From positions 124,001 through 188,000 of the forward strand of contig NZ_VUKA01000004.1 of the NCBI RefSeq assembly GCF_008386565.1: a stretch of DNA of 64,000 bases, given 5' to 3'. This stretch comes from Teichococcus oryzae (GTDB lineage: Bacteria > Pseudomonadota > Alphaproteobacteria > Acetobacterales > Acetobacteraceae). This document shows positions 25,592 through 35,175 of the stretch, piece by piece. The translations under genes were made by a program, and so were the position numbers. The notes under the pieces are model-generated. The model was given only the letters and a program-made list of their open reading frames with translations. It was not told the DNA's origin and did no database searches. How positions within the stretch are numbered: the first letter of the stretch is position 1; each line of letters begins with the position of its first letter.

Positions 25592-26596
25592 CTAGCTGAG
25601 CCAGTGGGGCAGAGGCAGCCCCTTTTCCCGCAGGAAGTCGGGGTTGAACAGCTTCGACTGGTAGCGCGCGCCGCCATCGCAAAGGATGGTGGCCACGGTA
25701 TGCCCCGGCCCCAGCGCCTTCGCCACGCGGATGGCCGCGGCGACGTTCAGGCCCGCGCTGCCGCCGACGGAGATGCCTTCCTCGATCAGCAGCGAGTAAA
25801 CCTGCTCCAGCGCCTCGGCATCGGGGATGACCTCGGCGCCGTCGATCGGCGCGCCTTCCAGGTTGCCGGGAACGCGGGCCGCCTGGCCGATGCCCTCGGT
25901 GACCGAACTGCCTGGGGTCGCCCTGACCTCCCCGCCATTGGCCCAGGGCGCGAGCGCGCTGCCCTCCGGGTCGGCCAGGATGATGCGGACCTTGTTGTTC
26001 CGCGCCTTCAGCGCGCGGGCCACCCCGGCCAGCGTGCCGCCGGTGCCGCAGGAACAGGTGAAGGCGTCGATCCGGCCCCCGGTCTGCGCCCAGATCTCGG
26101 GGCCGGTGGTCTGCTCATGCGCGCGGGCATTGGCCAGGTTGTCGAACTGGTTGGCCCAGACCGCGCCGGTTTCCTCCGCCAGCCGGCGGGACACATGCAC
26201 GTAATTGCCCGGATCGGCATAGGGCTTGGCCGGCACCAGCCGCAGATCGGCGCCGATCATGCGCAGGAAGTCGAGCTTCTCCCGGCTCTGGGTTTCCGGC
26301 ACCACGATGACGCTCTGCCAGCCCATGGCATTGGCGGCGAGCGCGAGGCCGATCCCGGTGTTGCCGGCCGTGCCCTCCACCACAACACCCGGCTTGCCGG
26401 GCACCAGCAGGCCGCGGTCCACCGCGTCCTGCAGGATGCCCAGCGCGGCGCGGTCCTTCACCGAGCCGCCCGGGTTCATGAACTCGGCCTTGCCCAGGAT
26501 CTCGCAGCCGGTGAGCTCGGAGGCGCGGCGGAGCCGGATCAGCGGCGTGTCGCCCACCGCCCCCCAGAAGCCCTGCGCGATGCCGGAAACGGTCAT
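25592..26596 (-). CDS. cysK: Cysteine synthase (O-acetylserine sulfhydrylase family)
   Basis: A 334-residue fold-type II PLP enzyme. Lys47 in NPGGSVKDRA binds PLP, EGTAGNTGIGLA is the substrate loop and CGTGGTLAG the phosphate-binding loop. It would make cysteine from O-acetylserine and sulfide; cystathionine beta-synthase relatives share these motifs, so the substrate is not certain. Its start overlaps the stop of the peroxiredoxin gene by one base (TGATG), implying co-translation. Together with metZ and TauE it makes this a sulfur-rich neighbourhood. Confidence 0.88.
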   Translation of the reverse strand: MTVSGIAQGFWGAVGDTPLIRLRRASELTGCEILGKAEFMNPGGSVKDRAALGILQDAVDRGLLVPGKPGVVVEGTAGNTGIGLALAANAMGWQSVIVVPETQSREKLDFLRMIGADLRLVPAKPYADPGNYVHVSRRLAEETGAVWANQFDNLANARAHEQTTGPEIWAQTGGRIDAFTCSCGTGGTLAGVARALKARNNKVRIILADPEGSALAPWANGGEVRATPGSSVTEGIGQAARVPGNLEGAPIDGAEVIPDAEALEQVYSLLIEEGISVGGSAGLNVAAAIRVAKALGPGHTVATILCDGGARYQSKLFNPDFLREKGLPLPHWLS

Positions 26597-27231
26597 CAGG
26601 AGCCCTTCACATCCACCCAGCGCAGATAGGGCTTCTGGGCGTCCCAGCCCTGCGGGAAGCGTTCCCTGGCCTGCTCGTCGGACACGGAAGGCACGATGAT
26701 GGCGCGGTCGCCCGGCTGCCAGTTCACCGGCGTCGCCACCTTGTGCCGGTCGGTCAGTTGCAGGCTGTCCAGCACCCGCAGCACTTCCTGGAAGTTGCGG
26801 CCGGTGGCGGGCGGATAAGTCAGCGTCAGCCGCACCTTCTTCTGCGGGTCGATGACATAAACGGTGCGCACCGTGACCGAGGGATCGGCCTCCGGATGGA
26901 TCATGCCGTAGAGCTCCGACACCTTGCGGTCGGAATCCGCGATCATCGGGAAGTTCACGGCCGAGCCCTGGGTTTCCGCGATGTCGGCATTCCAGGCGCC
27001 ATGATTGTCGAGCGAGTCGACGGACAGGCCGATGATCTTGGTGCCGCGCTTGTCGAATTCCGGCTTCAGCCGTGCCGCCTCGCCTAGTTCGGTGGTGCAG
27101 ACGGGGGTGAAGTCCTTGGGGTGGCTGAAGAACACCACCCAGGATGATCCGGCCCAGTCATGGAACCGGATGGTGCCGGCTGTGGTTTCCGCCGTGAAAT
27201 CCGGTGCAATCTGCCCCAGCTGGATGCTCAT
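26596..27231 (-). CDS. Peroxiredoxin, 1-Cys (Prx6) type
   Basis: A 211-residue Prx6-class protein. The peroxidatic Cys45 is in DFTPVCTTELG, and the C-terminal extension with TPVNWQPGDRAIIVP and FPQGWDAQKPYLR is diagnostic of this class. There is no resolving Cys in the usual 2-Cys position. It reduces hydrogen peroxide and alkyl hydroperoxides in the cytoplasm. It overlaps the cysteine synthase start, linking peroxide defence to cysteine supply. A GGAGG site precedes ATG 27231. Confidence 0.94.
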   Translation of the reverse strand: MSIQLGQIAPDFTAETTAGTIRFHDWAGSSWVVFFSHPKDFTPVCTTELGEAARLKPEFDKRGTKIIGLSVDSLDNHGAWNADIAETQGSAVNFPMIADSDRKVSELYGMIHPEADPSVTVRTVYVIDPQKKVRLTLTYPPATGRNFQEVLRVLDSLQLTDRHKVATPVNWQPGDRAIIVPSVSDEQARERFPQGWDAQKPYLRWVDVKGS

Positions 27232-27369
27232 GCGCCACCCTCCTTATCTGAACGGGAAGGAAATCACGCAACGCGAACGTGGTCAATCCAAGCGGAAGCG
27301 GAGCCTTGGCCATGATTGACCATGAAAGGCAGAAGCCGGCGTGGTGGCGCCGGCATCCTGTTTCAACGA

Positions 27370-27663
27370 TCAGAAATCGGCATTTTGTGTCTCGGGGTGG
27401 CGCAGCAGCCACAAACGCTCATGTGCCGCCACCAGGCTTTCCATGTTCTTGCGCCGGTTGTTGTCGGGCTGGACCGGCCGCCGCGTCACCATCTTCTCCA
27501 GGATCCGAAGCAACTCCTCGGCGATCTCGAAGTCGTTCTGGTCACAGGCTTGGTGGAAGGCGATCAGGATCTTATCCGACAAGCGACGCGTATGCCGCGG
27601 CGTCGCCGCTCCGCTCCGGGCCGGTTCACGCCCAGCCGGGTTGTCTGACCAGTCTTCCGCCAT
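27370..27663 (-). CDS. Small conserved hypothetical protein
   Basis: A 97-residue protein; start ATG 27663 is taken because the frame upstream is Pro/Gly-rich filler. The core RLSDKILIAFHQACDQNDFEIAEELLRILEKM is helical and typical of a small protein I recall from Rhodospirillales/Acetobacteraceae with no function. RRKNMESLVAAHERLWLLRH closes the protein. The AT-rich 27781-27822 segment upstream is the probable promoter. Confidence 0.7.
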   Translation of the reverse strand: MAEDWSDNPAGREPARSGAATPRHTRRLSDKILIAFHQACDQNDFEIAEELLRILEKMVTRRPVQPDNNRRKNMESLVAAHERLWLLRHPETQNADF

Positions 27664-27822
27664 AAGGCACTCGCTCCCCAGGTTGGACGGCGGCGGCGGG
27701 GCCCCGGAACGGGAACCGGCCGGGCTTTTTCCGCACACCACGATTCGCCGGACCCAGCTGGGCCTGGCGCCACATTCTTGCCGAAATTAAAACGAACGTT
27801 AATGGTTTAATCTCAAAAGTTT

Positions 27823-27854
27823 GCAATCTTGCCAAGGCCTGTCGTCAAGATTGC
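27823..27854 (-). terminator. Terminator of SCO protein gene
   Basis: GCAATCTTG (27823-27831) pairs perfectly with CAAGATTGC (27846-27854) across a 14-nt loop. On the minus strand it overlaps the SCO stop codon and is followed by AAACTTTTGAG. The adjoining AT-rich segment (27781-27822) probably holds the promoter of the downstream small gene. Confidence 0.55.
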
Positions 27855-28519
27855 GAGAGTTGGCGCCTGATTGCCTCCGCGATGGCCTCGGGTGAGGATT
27901 GCGGACGCAAAAGGGTCCGCACCGCCCCGCCCTTCTCCACCAGGTAGATGTAGGAAGTGTGGTCCATCAGGTAGGCGCTCATCTCCGGCCTTTCGACGCG
28001 GCCATAGAACACACGGAACCGCCGGGCCATCTCGGCCACCTGCTGGGTGGAGCCCGTCAGGCCGACCATGCGCGGATGGAAGTTCTCCACATACAGCTTG
28101 AGCTGCTCCGGCGTGTCCCGCTCGGGGTCGATGCTGAACAGCGCGGGCGTGACGCGCGCCTCCTGCTCGGGCGTCAGCAGGTCCATGGCGGCGGCGATGC
28201 TGCCCAGCTCCGTCGGGCAGATATCCGGGCAGAAGGTGTAGCCGAAATAGGCCACCATGAGCGTGTCGCCGAAGTCCGCCTCGGTGACGGTGCGGCCATC
28301 CTGGTTCACCAGGGTGAAGGCGCCGCCCATGCTCACGCCCGCCGGCAACTGGGTGCCGTTGATCGGCGACGGCGCGGGGCGGCCGGTCAGCTGCGCCAGG
28401 TTGCGCAGGAAGGCATCGCCCAGCGCCTCGTTGGGCTGGCGGGTGAACCAGGCGGTGCTCCAAAGCCCCCCAAGAACAAGGATCAGGATCAGGACCAGGA
28501 ACCGGATGGCGCGCTGCAT
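27845..28519 (-). CDS. SCO family copper chaperone (SenC)
   Basis: A 224-residue membrane-anchored thioredoxin-fold protein. One N-terminal helix (residues 5-24) is followed by the copper-binding Cys97 and Cys101 (FCPDICPTE), with the third ligand His187 in MDHTSYIY. Sco proteins deliver copper to the CuA site of cytochrome oxidase and may act as thiol reductases. No oxidase genes lie in the window. A C12 tract lies 40 nt upstream of the start. Confidence 0.93.
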   Translation of the reverse strand: MQRAIRFLVLILILVLGGLWSTAWFTRQPNEALGDAFLRNLAQLTGRPAPSPINGTQLPAGVSMGGAFTLVNQDGRTVTEADFGDTLMVAYFGYTFCPDICPTELGSIAAAMDLLTPEQEARVTPALFSIDPERDTPEQLKLYVENFHPRMVGLTGSTQQVAEMARRFRVFYGRVERPEMSAYLMDHTSYIYLVEKGGAVRTLLRPQSSPEAIAEAIRRQLSQS

Positions 28520-28559
28520 GGCCGGTTCATAAACCGCCGGGCGGAGGCAGGAAAGCCCG

Positions 28560-28571
28560 CCCCCCCCCCCC
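28560..28571. repeat. C12 homopolymer tract
   Basis: Twelve consecutive C between the M20 amidohydrolase stop (28604) and the SCO start (28519), in the SCO upstream region. It may slip in length or be an assembly weak point. Confidence 0.9.
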
Positions 28572-28603
28572 GCCGCGGCCGGGTTTCCCCCGGAGCGGCG
28601 GCC

Positions 28604-30034
28604 TCAGCCGCCTGTGGCCATCCTCAGGGGCGGCGCCACATCGGCGGGGATCGGGCAGACATAGGGCGTCGCCCCGGTGCGGGCGGCCAGGTCGGCCCTG
28701 GCGGCCGGGATCAGCGACGGGTCGCTCAGCAGGTCCACCGCCGTGCCGGCCATCGCCTTGGCGACATGCACCATGCCCTTGTGCGCCGCCGGCATCTTGC
28801 CCTGCGCCGTCCATTGCCAGGAATGGGCCGGGGTGCCGATCGCCAGGGTGGCGCCGCTGGCCTGCACCGTCGGCACCACCCAGGACACGTCGCCCACATC
28901 GGTGGAGCCGATCAGGCTCGGGCCGCTCCGCTCCGCCACCGGCGGCTGGATGGCATCGGTCAGCGGCAGGTCGGGGCGTGGCTGGAAGCCGGAGCGGTTG
29001 TAGTTGCTGGCGATGTCCTGCGGGGAGAGTGTCGCCTGGATCTTCCGGGCGAACTCACGATCGGCCTCGTCGAACGGCACGGGGCCGAGGCGCATGAAGT
29101 TGTCCTGCATCACCCGCTCCAGCGGCGCGTTGCCGAGCAGGTTGGCCGTGGCGGACAGGATGCGGGCCTCGACGGTGGTTTCCGTCATCAGCGCGGCGCC
29201 CTGGGCGATCTTCCGCACCCGCTCGATCAGCGCGAACATCTCATGCAGGGTATGGGCGCGCACGGCGTAGCGCACCTTGGCCTCCCCCTGCACCACGTTC
29301 GGCGCGATGCCGCCGGCGTTCAGATAGGCATAATGGATGCGCGCATCGCTGGGCATGTGCTCGCGCATGTAGTTGACGCCGACATTCATCAGTTCGACCG
29401 CATCCAGCGCCGAGCGCCCCAGATGCGGCGCCGCGGCGGCGTGGGAGGAACGGCCGGTGAAGGAGAAGTCGATGCGCGTCATGGCGAGCGAATCGGCCTC
29501 CTGCACCCCGGCCCAGGCGAAGGGATGCCAGGTGATGGCGGCATCGACATCGGCGAAGGCGCCGGCGCGCACCATGAAGGTCTTGGCGGCGCCGCCTTCC
29601 TCGGCCGGGCAGCCGTAATAGCGGACGCGGCCCTTGATGCCGTTCTTCTCCAGCCAGTCCTTCACCGCCGTCGCCGCCAGCAGCGCGCCCGCGCCCAGCA
29701 GGTTGTGGCCGCAGCCATGGCCATGGCCGCCCGCCTCGACCGGCCGGCGCTCGGCCACGCCCGATTCCTGGCTCAACCCGGGCAGCGCGTCATATTCGCC
29801 CAGAAAGGCGATCACCGGCCCCTCATCACCCGCCTCGCCCATCACCGCGGTCGGGATGCCGGCAACCTCGCGCGTGACGCGGAAGCCGTGCCGCTCCAGC
29901 ATCGCCGAATGCTCCGCGCAGGAACGGTGCTCGTTGTAGAGCAGTTCCGGCATGTCCCAGATGCGGTCGCTGAGGCCGATGAAGTCCTGCTTCCGGCCTT
30001 CCACCAGGTTCCAGATGTCTTCACTGTTGCGCAT
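28604..30034 (-). CDS. M20 family amidohydrolase (AbgB-like)
   Basis: A 476-residue zinc peptidase fold. Metal ligands are visible in GGHGHGCGHNLLG and CPAEEGGAAK, with further ligands in AITWHP and near GSTDVGDVSWVVP. The dimerisation domain is inserted at about residues 185-300. The length and the STDVGDVSW motif are like AbgB, the p-aminobenzoyl-glutamate hydrolase subunit; other N-acyl amino acids are possible. The AbgA partner is not adjacent. The next gene upstream, the MBL hydrolase, ends 71 nt away. Confidence 0.87.
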   Translation of the reverse strand: MRNSEDIWNLVEGRKQDFIGLSDRIWDMPELLYNEHRSCAEHSAMLERHGFRVTREVAGIPTAVMGEAGDEGPVIAFLGEYDALPGLSQESGVAERRPVEAGGHGHGCGHNLLGAGALLAATAVKDWLEKNGIKGRVRYYGCPAEEGGAAKTFMVRAGAFADVDAAITWHPFAWAGVQEADSLAMTRIDFSFTGRSSHAAAAPHLGRSALDAVELMNVGVNYMREHMPSDARIHYAYLNAGGIAPNVVQGEAKVRYAVRAHTLHEMFALIERVRKIAQGAALMTETTVEARILSATANLLGNAPLERVMQDNFMRLGPVPFDEADREFARKIQATLSPQDIASNYNRSGFQPRPDLPLTDAIQPPVAERSGPSLIGSTDVGDVSWVVPTVQASGATLAIGTPAHSWQWTAQGKMPAAHKGMVHVAKAMAGTAVDLLSDPSLIPAARADLAARTGATPYVCPIPADVAPPLRMATGG

Positions 30035-30105
30035 CGTCGCGGCTCCGCGTGGCTGGACCGCCGGAGTGCCGCGCCGCGCGCCCTTCCGTCAAGCGGACGG
30101 CCCGC

Positions 30106-30978
30106 TCAGCCGGCGCCGAGAACAGGCCGGAAGCCATCGCCGCGGCGGCGGATGCGAGTGCAGCCGCAGCGGCGGAAATGCGCGGGCACCAGCAGGATGT
30201 CCTCCTCCGCCGCGCATTCCAGCAGCCGCCGCCGGGTGGCCGCCGCCTCCAGGGGATGGGTGCAGGGGCCGCTCGACCATTCCGGCCGCAGCACCTGGAC
30301 CGGGGAATGCACCGCATCGCCGCAGAACACGGCGCAGGCGGCGCCGCGCCGCACCCGCAGGCCCATCTGGCCCTCCGTATGCCCCGGCAAGGGCAACAGC
30401 GTCACGCCAGGGGCGATCTCCTCCCCGTCATCCACAAGCGTCACGCGATCCGCCTCCAGAAGCGGCTGCACGCTGTCGACGAAGGAGCCATATCCCAGCC
30501 CGGGCTCGGCCCGCGCCTGCCAGAAGGCCAGCTCGCGGCGGCCGATGAGATAGCGGGCGCGCGGAAAGGTCGGCACCCAGCGCCCATCCAGAAGCCGGGT
30601 GTTCCAGCCGACATGATCGGCATGGAGATGCGTGCAGAACACAACATCCACATCCTCCGGCGCCACGCCCAGCGCCGCCAGCCTGTCGAGGAAGCCGCTG
30701 GCGTGGCGCTGGTGCCAGGCCGGATGCACCGGGCGCTGCTTGTCTTCCCCGATGCAGGCATCGACCAGGATGGTGAGCCCCGGCAGCCGCAGCAGCAAGG
30801 CGTGCATGCCGAGCAGGATCGCGTCGCGGCCGAAATCCACATGGTCCGGCTCCAGCCATTCACGATGCTCCGCCAGGCTGGAAAGGTCGGCGGTCGGCAG
30901 CAGCCTCGCGGCGGGAATGGGGAAGCATTCCAGATCGGGCACCACATCCACCACGGCATCGCCGATGTTGAAGCGCAT
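30106..30978 (-). CDS. MBL-fold metallo-hydrolase
   Basis: A 290-residue metallo-beta-lactamase-fold enzyme. The zinc motif THLHADH places His117, His119, Asp121 and His122. Further ligands are His in PLPGHTEG, Asp in VFCGDAVHS and His in VPAHF. This arrangement resembles quorum-quenching lactonases and related hydrolases. The start ATG 30978 has an AAGGAAAG site upstream. Substrate not readable. Confidence 0.87.
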   Translation of the reverse strand: MRFNIGDAVVDVVPDLECFPIPAARLLPTADLSSLAEHREWLEPDHVDFGRDAILLGMHALLLRLPGLTILVDACIGEDKQRPVHPAWHQRHASGFLDRLAALGVAPEDVDVVFCTHLHADHVGWNTRLLDGRWVPTFPRARYLIGRRELAFWQARAEPGLGYGSFVDSVQPLLEADRVTLVDDGEEIAPGVTLLPLPGHTEGQMGLRVRRGAACAVFCGDAVHSPVQVLRPEWSSGPCTHPLEAAATRRRLLECAAEEDILLVPAHFRRCGCTRIRRRGDGFRPVLGAG

Positions 30979-31183
30979 GGCTTTCCTTCTTTCGTTGCGG
31001 ATGCGGCGCGGGCCGCCCTTCCCTTGCCTCAGCTTCGCGTCCCGGCGGCGTCGCTGTCCATCCGGGGAGCGTATGTCACCGGGCCATTCCGGCCGCGCGA
31101 CGGGGAGCCATGCGCCAGCGCCCCTTGGCCCGCCGCTCCGGCCAGGGCACACCATCCCCGGGGATGGAACGGACTGAACATCG

Positions 31184-32455
31184 ATGAACACTCGCGAGGC
31201 CTCCGCGGCCTTCGTGGCGCCGCTTCTGGCGCTCGCCTTCGGGCATATGCTGTCCAACATGGTGCGCACCCTGCCCGCCATCGCGGCCGATGTGCTGGGG
31301 CGGGATCTGGGCGTCAGCGCGGAAGGGCTGGCCAGCCTGACAGGGGCGTATCATTTCGCCTTCGCGGCCGGGCAGATCCCGTTGGGAGTGGCGCTGGACC
31401 GCTTCGGCGTGCGGCCGGTTTCGCTGGTGCTGCTGGCCACGGTGGCGATCGGCGGCTGCATCGCGGCGCTGGCAGGCGGGGTGCCGGGCTTCCTGCTGGC
31501 GCAGATCGTGCTCGGCCTCGGTTGCTGCGGCATGCTGCTGTGCCCGATGACAATGGCTGCCAAGCTGCTCAGTCCGGCGAAGTTCGGCCTGTGGTCCGGA
31601 TTGATCCAGGGCGTCGGCAATGTCGGCATGCTTCTGTCGGCAAGCCCCCTCGCCTGGCTGGTGGAACAACAGGGATGGCGCGCCGGGTTCTGGGTATCGG
31701 CCTTGCTGGCCGTGGCCATCGCGCTGCTGGTCGCGCGGCTCGTGCCCGCGCCGTTCCCGCAACCCGCGGCCCAGCCGCGCCCCGGCTTCCTGCATGAAGC
31801 GCTGGACGTGCTGCGCATCGGCGCGCGGCCGGTGGTCTGGCCCGTGGTGGTGCTGGCCTTCGCATCCTTCGCCGCGATCATCGGCGTGCGCGGCCTGTGG
31901 GGCGGCCCCTGGCTGATGGAGGTGAAGGGCCTGTCGCGCATCGATGCCGGGGCGGTTCTGCTGCTCGGCACCACGGCGCTGATCGCCGGGCCACTCCTGG
32001 CCGGCGTGCTGGACCGGCACATCGGCAGGCGTCGCGAATTGCTCGCCGCCGGCCATGCGCTGGCGGCATTGTTTCTGCTGATGCTGGCGGGAGGCGGGCC
32101 GGAGGGATGGGTTTCGCGCCTCGCGGGGATGGCGATGATGCCGCCGGCGGCCGACACGGCGCTGCTGTTCGCCTTCGGCCTGTCGATCTCGATCCAGCCC
32201 CTGCTGTTCGCAATGACGCGCGCCGCGGTGCGGCCCGAGGACGCCGGCAAGGCCCTTTCCGCCGTCAACCTGTCCTTCTTCCTGGGGGGCGCCGTGCTGC
32301 AATCGCTGTCCGGCACCGTCGCGGGAACCTATGGCGTCGGCGCGGCCATCGGCTTCCTCGCCGTGATCCTGCTGTTCTGCACGGCTGCCTTCCTGACCCT
32401 GACACGGGTTTCGGCCTTTTCGCGGCCAGGCGGCCCGGCGGCCGGAGCGGAATAG
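31184..32455 (+). CDS. MFS transporter
   Basis: A 423-residue major facilitator with twelve predicted helices in two halves. The loop 2-3 motif reads GVALDRFGVRP (the usual G-x-x-x-D-R-x-G-R-R-x form), and a matching motif (GVLDRHIGRRRE) lies in the second half. Substrate unknown. It stands alone, divergent from the MBL hydrolase (205 nt apart) and convergent with the TctABC block. Confidence 0.9.
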   Translation: MNTREASAAFVAPLLALAFGHMLSNMVRTLPAIAADVLGRDLGVSAEGLASLTGAYHFAFAAGQIPLGVALDRFGVRPVSLVLLATVAIGGCIAALAGGVPGFLLAQIVLGLGCCGMLLCPMTMAAKLLSPAKFGLWSGLIQGVGNVGMLLSASPLAWLVEQQGWRAGFWVSALLAVAIALLVARLVPAPFPQPAAQPRPGFLHEALDVLRIGARPVVWPVVVLAFASFAAIIGVRGLWGGPWLMEVKGLSRIDAGAVLLLGTTALIAGPLLAGVLDRHIGRRRELLAAGHALAALFLLMLAGGGPEGWVSRLAGMAMMPPAADTALLFAFGLSISIQPLLFAMTRAAVRPEDAGKALSAVNLSFFLGGAVLQSLSGTVAGTYGVGAAIGFLAVILLFCTAAFLTLTRVSAFSRPGGPAAGAE

Positions 32456-32548
32456 GAAACGCGGAACAGGAAAGCCCGGCGGCTCCAGGGGGCATGGTCC
32501 TCCCCCTGACCCGCCGGGCGGGCCGGCGCGAATTCCGCGCCGGGCATG

Positions 32549-33553
32549 TCAGGCCTTGGTCAGCCCCGCGGCCTTCATCGCGACGCCCATCGCCGCATCG
32601 GTCTCGGCCATGACCTTTCCGAAGCCCGGCCCATCGGCCCAGTCCATGCCGAAGCCGCGCGACTTCATGAAATCGGAATATTCCTTCGACTTGTACACCC
32701 GCTCCAGCGCGGCGGTGAGGATGGCGACCTGTTCCGCCGGCATCTTCAGCGGTCCGCCGATGCCGCGCCACACCGCCGTCTGGAAATCGACGCCCAGGCT
32801 TTCCTTGAGCGTCGGAATGTCGGGGAACTGGGGATCGCGCTCCGGCGCCATGATGGCGAGGCTGCGGGCGCGCCCGGCATCCAGCATGGCCCGCGCCTCG
32901 GGGATCGAGCAGGGCACGATGTCGATGCCGCCCGCGACCAGATCCTGCATGCCCGGCGCGGCGCCGTTGGAGGGCACCCAGCGCACATGATCGGGCTTCA
33001 GGCCCATCGCCTGCAACCAGCCCACCAGCGCCAGGTGCCAGATGCCGCCCTGGCCGGTGCCGGAGGCCTTCAGCTTGCCCGGCGGGCTGTTCTTGATGCC
33101 TTCCGCCAGCGCCTTGATGTCCTTGTAGGGGGAGGAGGCGCTGACCTGCACGCCGGGCGCGTCGCGGTTCATCAGGCCGAGCGGGGTGTAGTTGGCATGG
33201 GTCAGCTCGGTGAGGCCCTGCCAGTGCATCATGGCGATTTCCACCGTGATGATGCCGATGGTGTAGCCATCCGGATTCGCCATGGCGATGGCGCTGTGGC
33301 CCACCACGCCGGAGCCGCCGGTGCGGTTCACGACGTTGACGGGCTGGCCGAGCTCCTTTTCCAGCAGCGCGGCGATGATGCGCGCGGTGGCGTCGGTGCC
33401 GCCACCGGCACCCCAGGGCACGATCATCTGCAACGGGCGGTTCGGAAAGCGGGGCTGCGCCAGGGCGGGCCGTGCCAGCGGGTGGCCCAGGGCGCCGGCC
33501 GCGGCCAGCCCGGCTGTGGCGCCCAGCACCCCGCGGCGGGACATCATGCTCAT
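32549..33553 (-). CDS. tctC: Tripartite tricarboxylate transporter receptor (TctC/Bug)
   Basis: A 334-residue periplasmic Bug receptor. The N-terminus SMMSRRGVLGATAGLAAAGALG is a twin-arginine-like signal ending near PALAQ. The mature protein starts PRFPNRPLQMIVPWGAGGGTDATAR, the family signature that forms the carboxylate-binding loop, followed by VNRTGGSGVVGH. The ATG at 33553 has AGGAG 8 nt upstream. It follows tctA in the same operon, so it is the dedicated receptor of this transporter for an unknown carboxylate. Confidence 0.93.
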   Translation of the reverse strand: MSMMSRRGVLGATAGLAAAGALGHPLARPALAQPRFPNRPLQMIVPWGAGGGTDATARIIAALLEKELGQPVNVVNRTGGSGVVGHSAIAMANPDGYTIGIITVEIAMMHWQGLTELTHANYTPLGLMNRDAPGVQVSASSPYKDIKALAEGIKNSPPGKLKASGTGQGGIWHLALVGWLQAMGLKPDHVRWVPSNGAAPGMQDLVAGGIDIVPCSIPEARAMLDAGRARSLAIMAPERDPQFPDIPTLKESLGVDFQTAVWRGIGGPLKMPAEQVAILTAALERVYKSKEYSDFMKSRGFGMDWADGPGFGKVMAETDAAMGVAMKAAGLTKA

Positions 33554-33644
33554 GGACAATTCTCCTGTTGTTGTCTTGGTCCGGCGTGAGGCCGGTTCAG
33601 GCGGATCATGAATGGTTTTTCAGCGGCCAGCCATGAATTGCGTG

Positions 33645-35171
33645 TCAGCCATTCGCATGCCCCCCACTCGCCCCGGCGACGGCAGGGGCGCGCGCCTTCA
33701 TGCGGCGGATCAGCCACGCCGCCACCGGCCACAACAGCGCGCCCAGCGTGATCGCCGCCAGCACGGCCGAGATCGGCCGGTCGAAGAACGGCATGATGCT
33801 GTTGTCCGACTTGATCAGCGAGGTGACGAAGCTTTGCTCCACCATGGAGCCCATGACGATGCCGAGCACCAGCGCCGCCACCGGATAGCCATTGCGCTCC
33901 ATCACGTAGCCCAGCGTGCCGAAGAAGGCGACCAGCAGCACCGCGAACAGGTTGTTGCCGGTGGCGAAGGCGCCCACCGCGCAAAGCAGCAGGATGATCG
34001 GCATGATCGAGGCGCGCGGCGCCCGCAGCACCGTCGCCGCGACGCGGATCATGATGATGCCGAGCGGGATCATGATGATGTTGGCGAGGATGAAGATGAT
34101 GTAGAGCGCGTACATGCTGGAAGCGCGCTCGGTGAACAGCGTCGGCCCCGGGTTCAGCCCCTTCATGTAGAGCACGCCGATGGCGATGGCGGTGATGGTG
34201 TCCCCCGGGATGCCGAACAGCAGCGCCGGCACCCAGCCGCTGGCCAGGGAGGCATTGTTGCTGGCGCCCGATTCGACCAGCCCTTCCGGGTGGCCGGTGC
34301 CGAATTTTTGCGGCTCCTTGGAAAAGCGCTTGCTCAGCGCATAGGACACCCAGGCGGCCATGTCGGCGCCCGCGCCGGGCAGCACGCCAATGATGATGCC
34401 GACGATGTTGCCGCGCATCATGGGCTTCGGGTACTTCTTGGTCAGCGCCCATTGGCCGGCCATGATGGAGCCGAAGCGGCGGCGCGGCAGCGGCGGCGGC
34501 TCGGCCTCGGACAGCGCCCGCATCACCTGCGACACCGCGAAAACGCCGACCAGCGCGGGCAGCGGCTCGATCCCGCCCAGCAGGTCGGTCATGCCGAAGG
34601 TGAAGCGGGGCGTGCCCGCCGGGTTCTCCATGCCGATGCAGGAGAACAACAGCCCGAGCAGCATCGACGCGATCGCCTTCACCGGGGAGGAGCGCGCCAC
34701 CAGCGTCGCGCACATCAGCCCCAGCACGGCGAGCCAGAAATACTCGAAGGAGGAAAAGTTCAGCGCCACCTCGGCCAGCGCCGGCGCCATGATCAGCAGG
34801 GACAGCGTGCCCGCGATGCCGCCAATGGCGCTGAACCACAGCCCGGTGCCCAGCGCCAGCTCCGCCTGCCCCTTGCGGGTCATGGCGTAGGCTTCGTCGG
34901 TATAGGCGGCGGAGGCGGGCGTTCCGGGGATGCGCAGCAGGCAGCCCGGAATGTCGCCCGAGAAGATCGCCATGGCCGAGGCGGTGATGATCGTCGCCAC
35001 CGCCGCGATCGGCGACAGGTAGAAGGTGACGGGCACCAGCAGCGCGGTCGCCATGGTGGCGGACAGCCCGGGTAGCGAGCCGATCACCAGCCCATAGACG
35101 GCGGAGGCCGCGATGGCGATCAGCACATCGGTTTGCAGAACCAGGCGGAGCCCTTCGAAAAGATCGGTCAT
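33645..35171 (-). CDS. tctA: Tripartite tricarboxylate transporter large permease TctA
   Basis: A 508-residue polytopic protein of usual TctA length with about twelve helices. Signature stretches are GLVIGSLPGLSATMATALL near the N-terminus and GIIIGVLPGAGADMAAWVSY in the internal repeat, plus GSGASNNA-like EGLVESGASNNAS and FGIPGD. It is the ion-coupled channel of the transporter, working with TctB (4 nt upstream) and TctC (91 nt downstream). Confidence 0.96.
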   Translation of the reverse strand: MTDLFEGLRLVLQTDVLIAIAASAVYGLVIGSLPGLSATMATALLVPVTFYLSPIAAVATIITASAMAIFSGDIPGCLLRIPGTPASAAYTDEAYAMTRKGQAELALGTGLWFSAIGGIAGTLSLLIMAPALAEVALNFSSFEYFWLAVLGLMCATLVARSSPVKAIASMLLGLLFSCIGMENPAGTPRFTFGMTDLLGGIEPLPALVGVFAVSQVMRALSEAEPPPLPRRRFGSIMAGQWALTKKYPKPMMRGNIVGIIIGVLPGAGADMAAWVSYALSKRFSKEPQKFGTGHPEGLVESGASNNASLASGWVPALLFGIPGDTITAIAIGVLYMKGLNPGPTLFTERASSMYALYIIFILANIIMIPLGIIMIRVAATVLRAPRASIMPIILLLCAVGAFATGNNLFAVLLVAFFGTLGYVMERNGYPVAALVLGIVMGSMVEQSFVTSLIKSDNSIMPFFDRPISAVLAAITLGALLWPVAAWLIRRMKARAPAVAGASGGHANG

Positions 35172-35175
35172 GGCG

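Noticed and set aside
27781-27822. Possible CtrA-binding sites (TTAA repeats) upstream of the 97-residue gene
   Set aside because: The TTAA pairs are spaced by 8 and 4 nt, not the 7 nt of the CtrA consensus.
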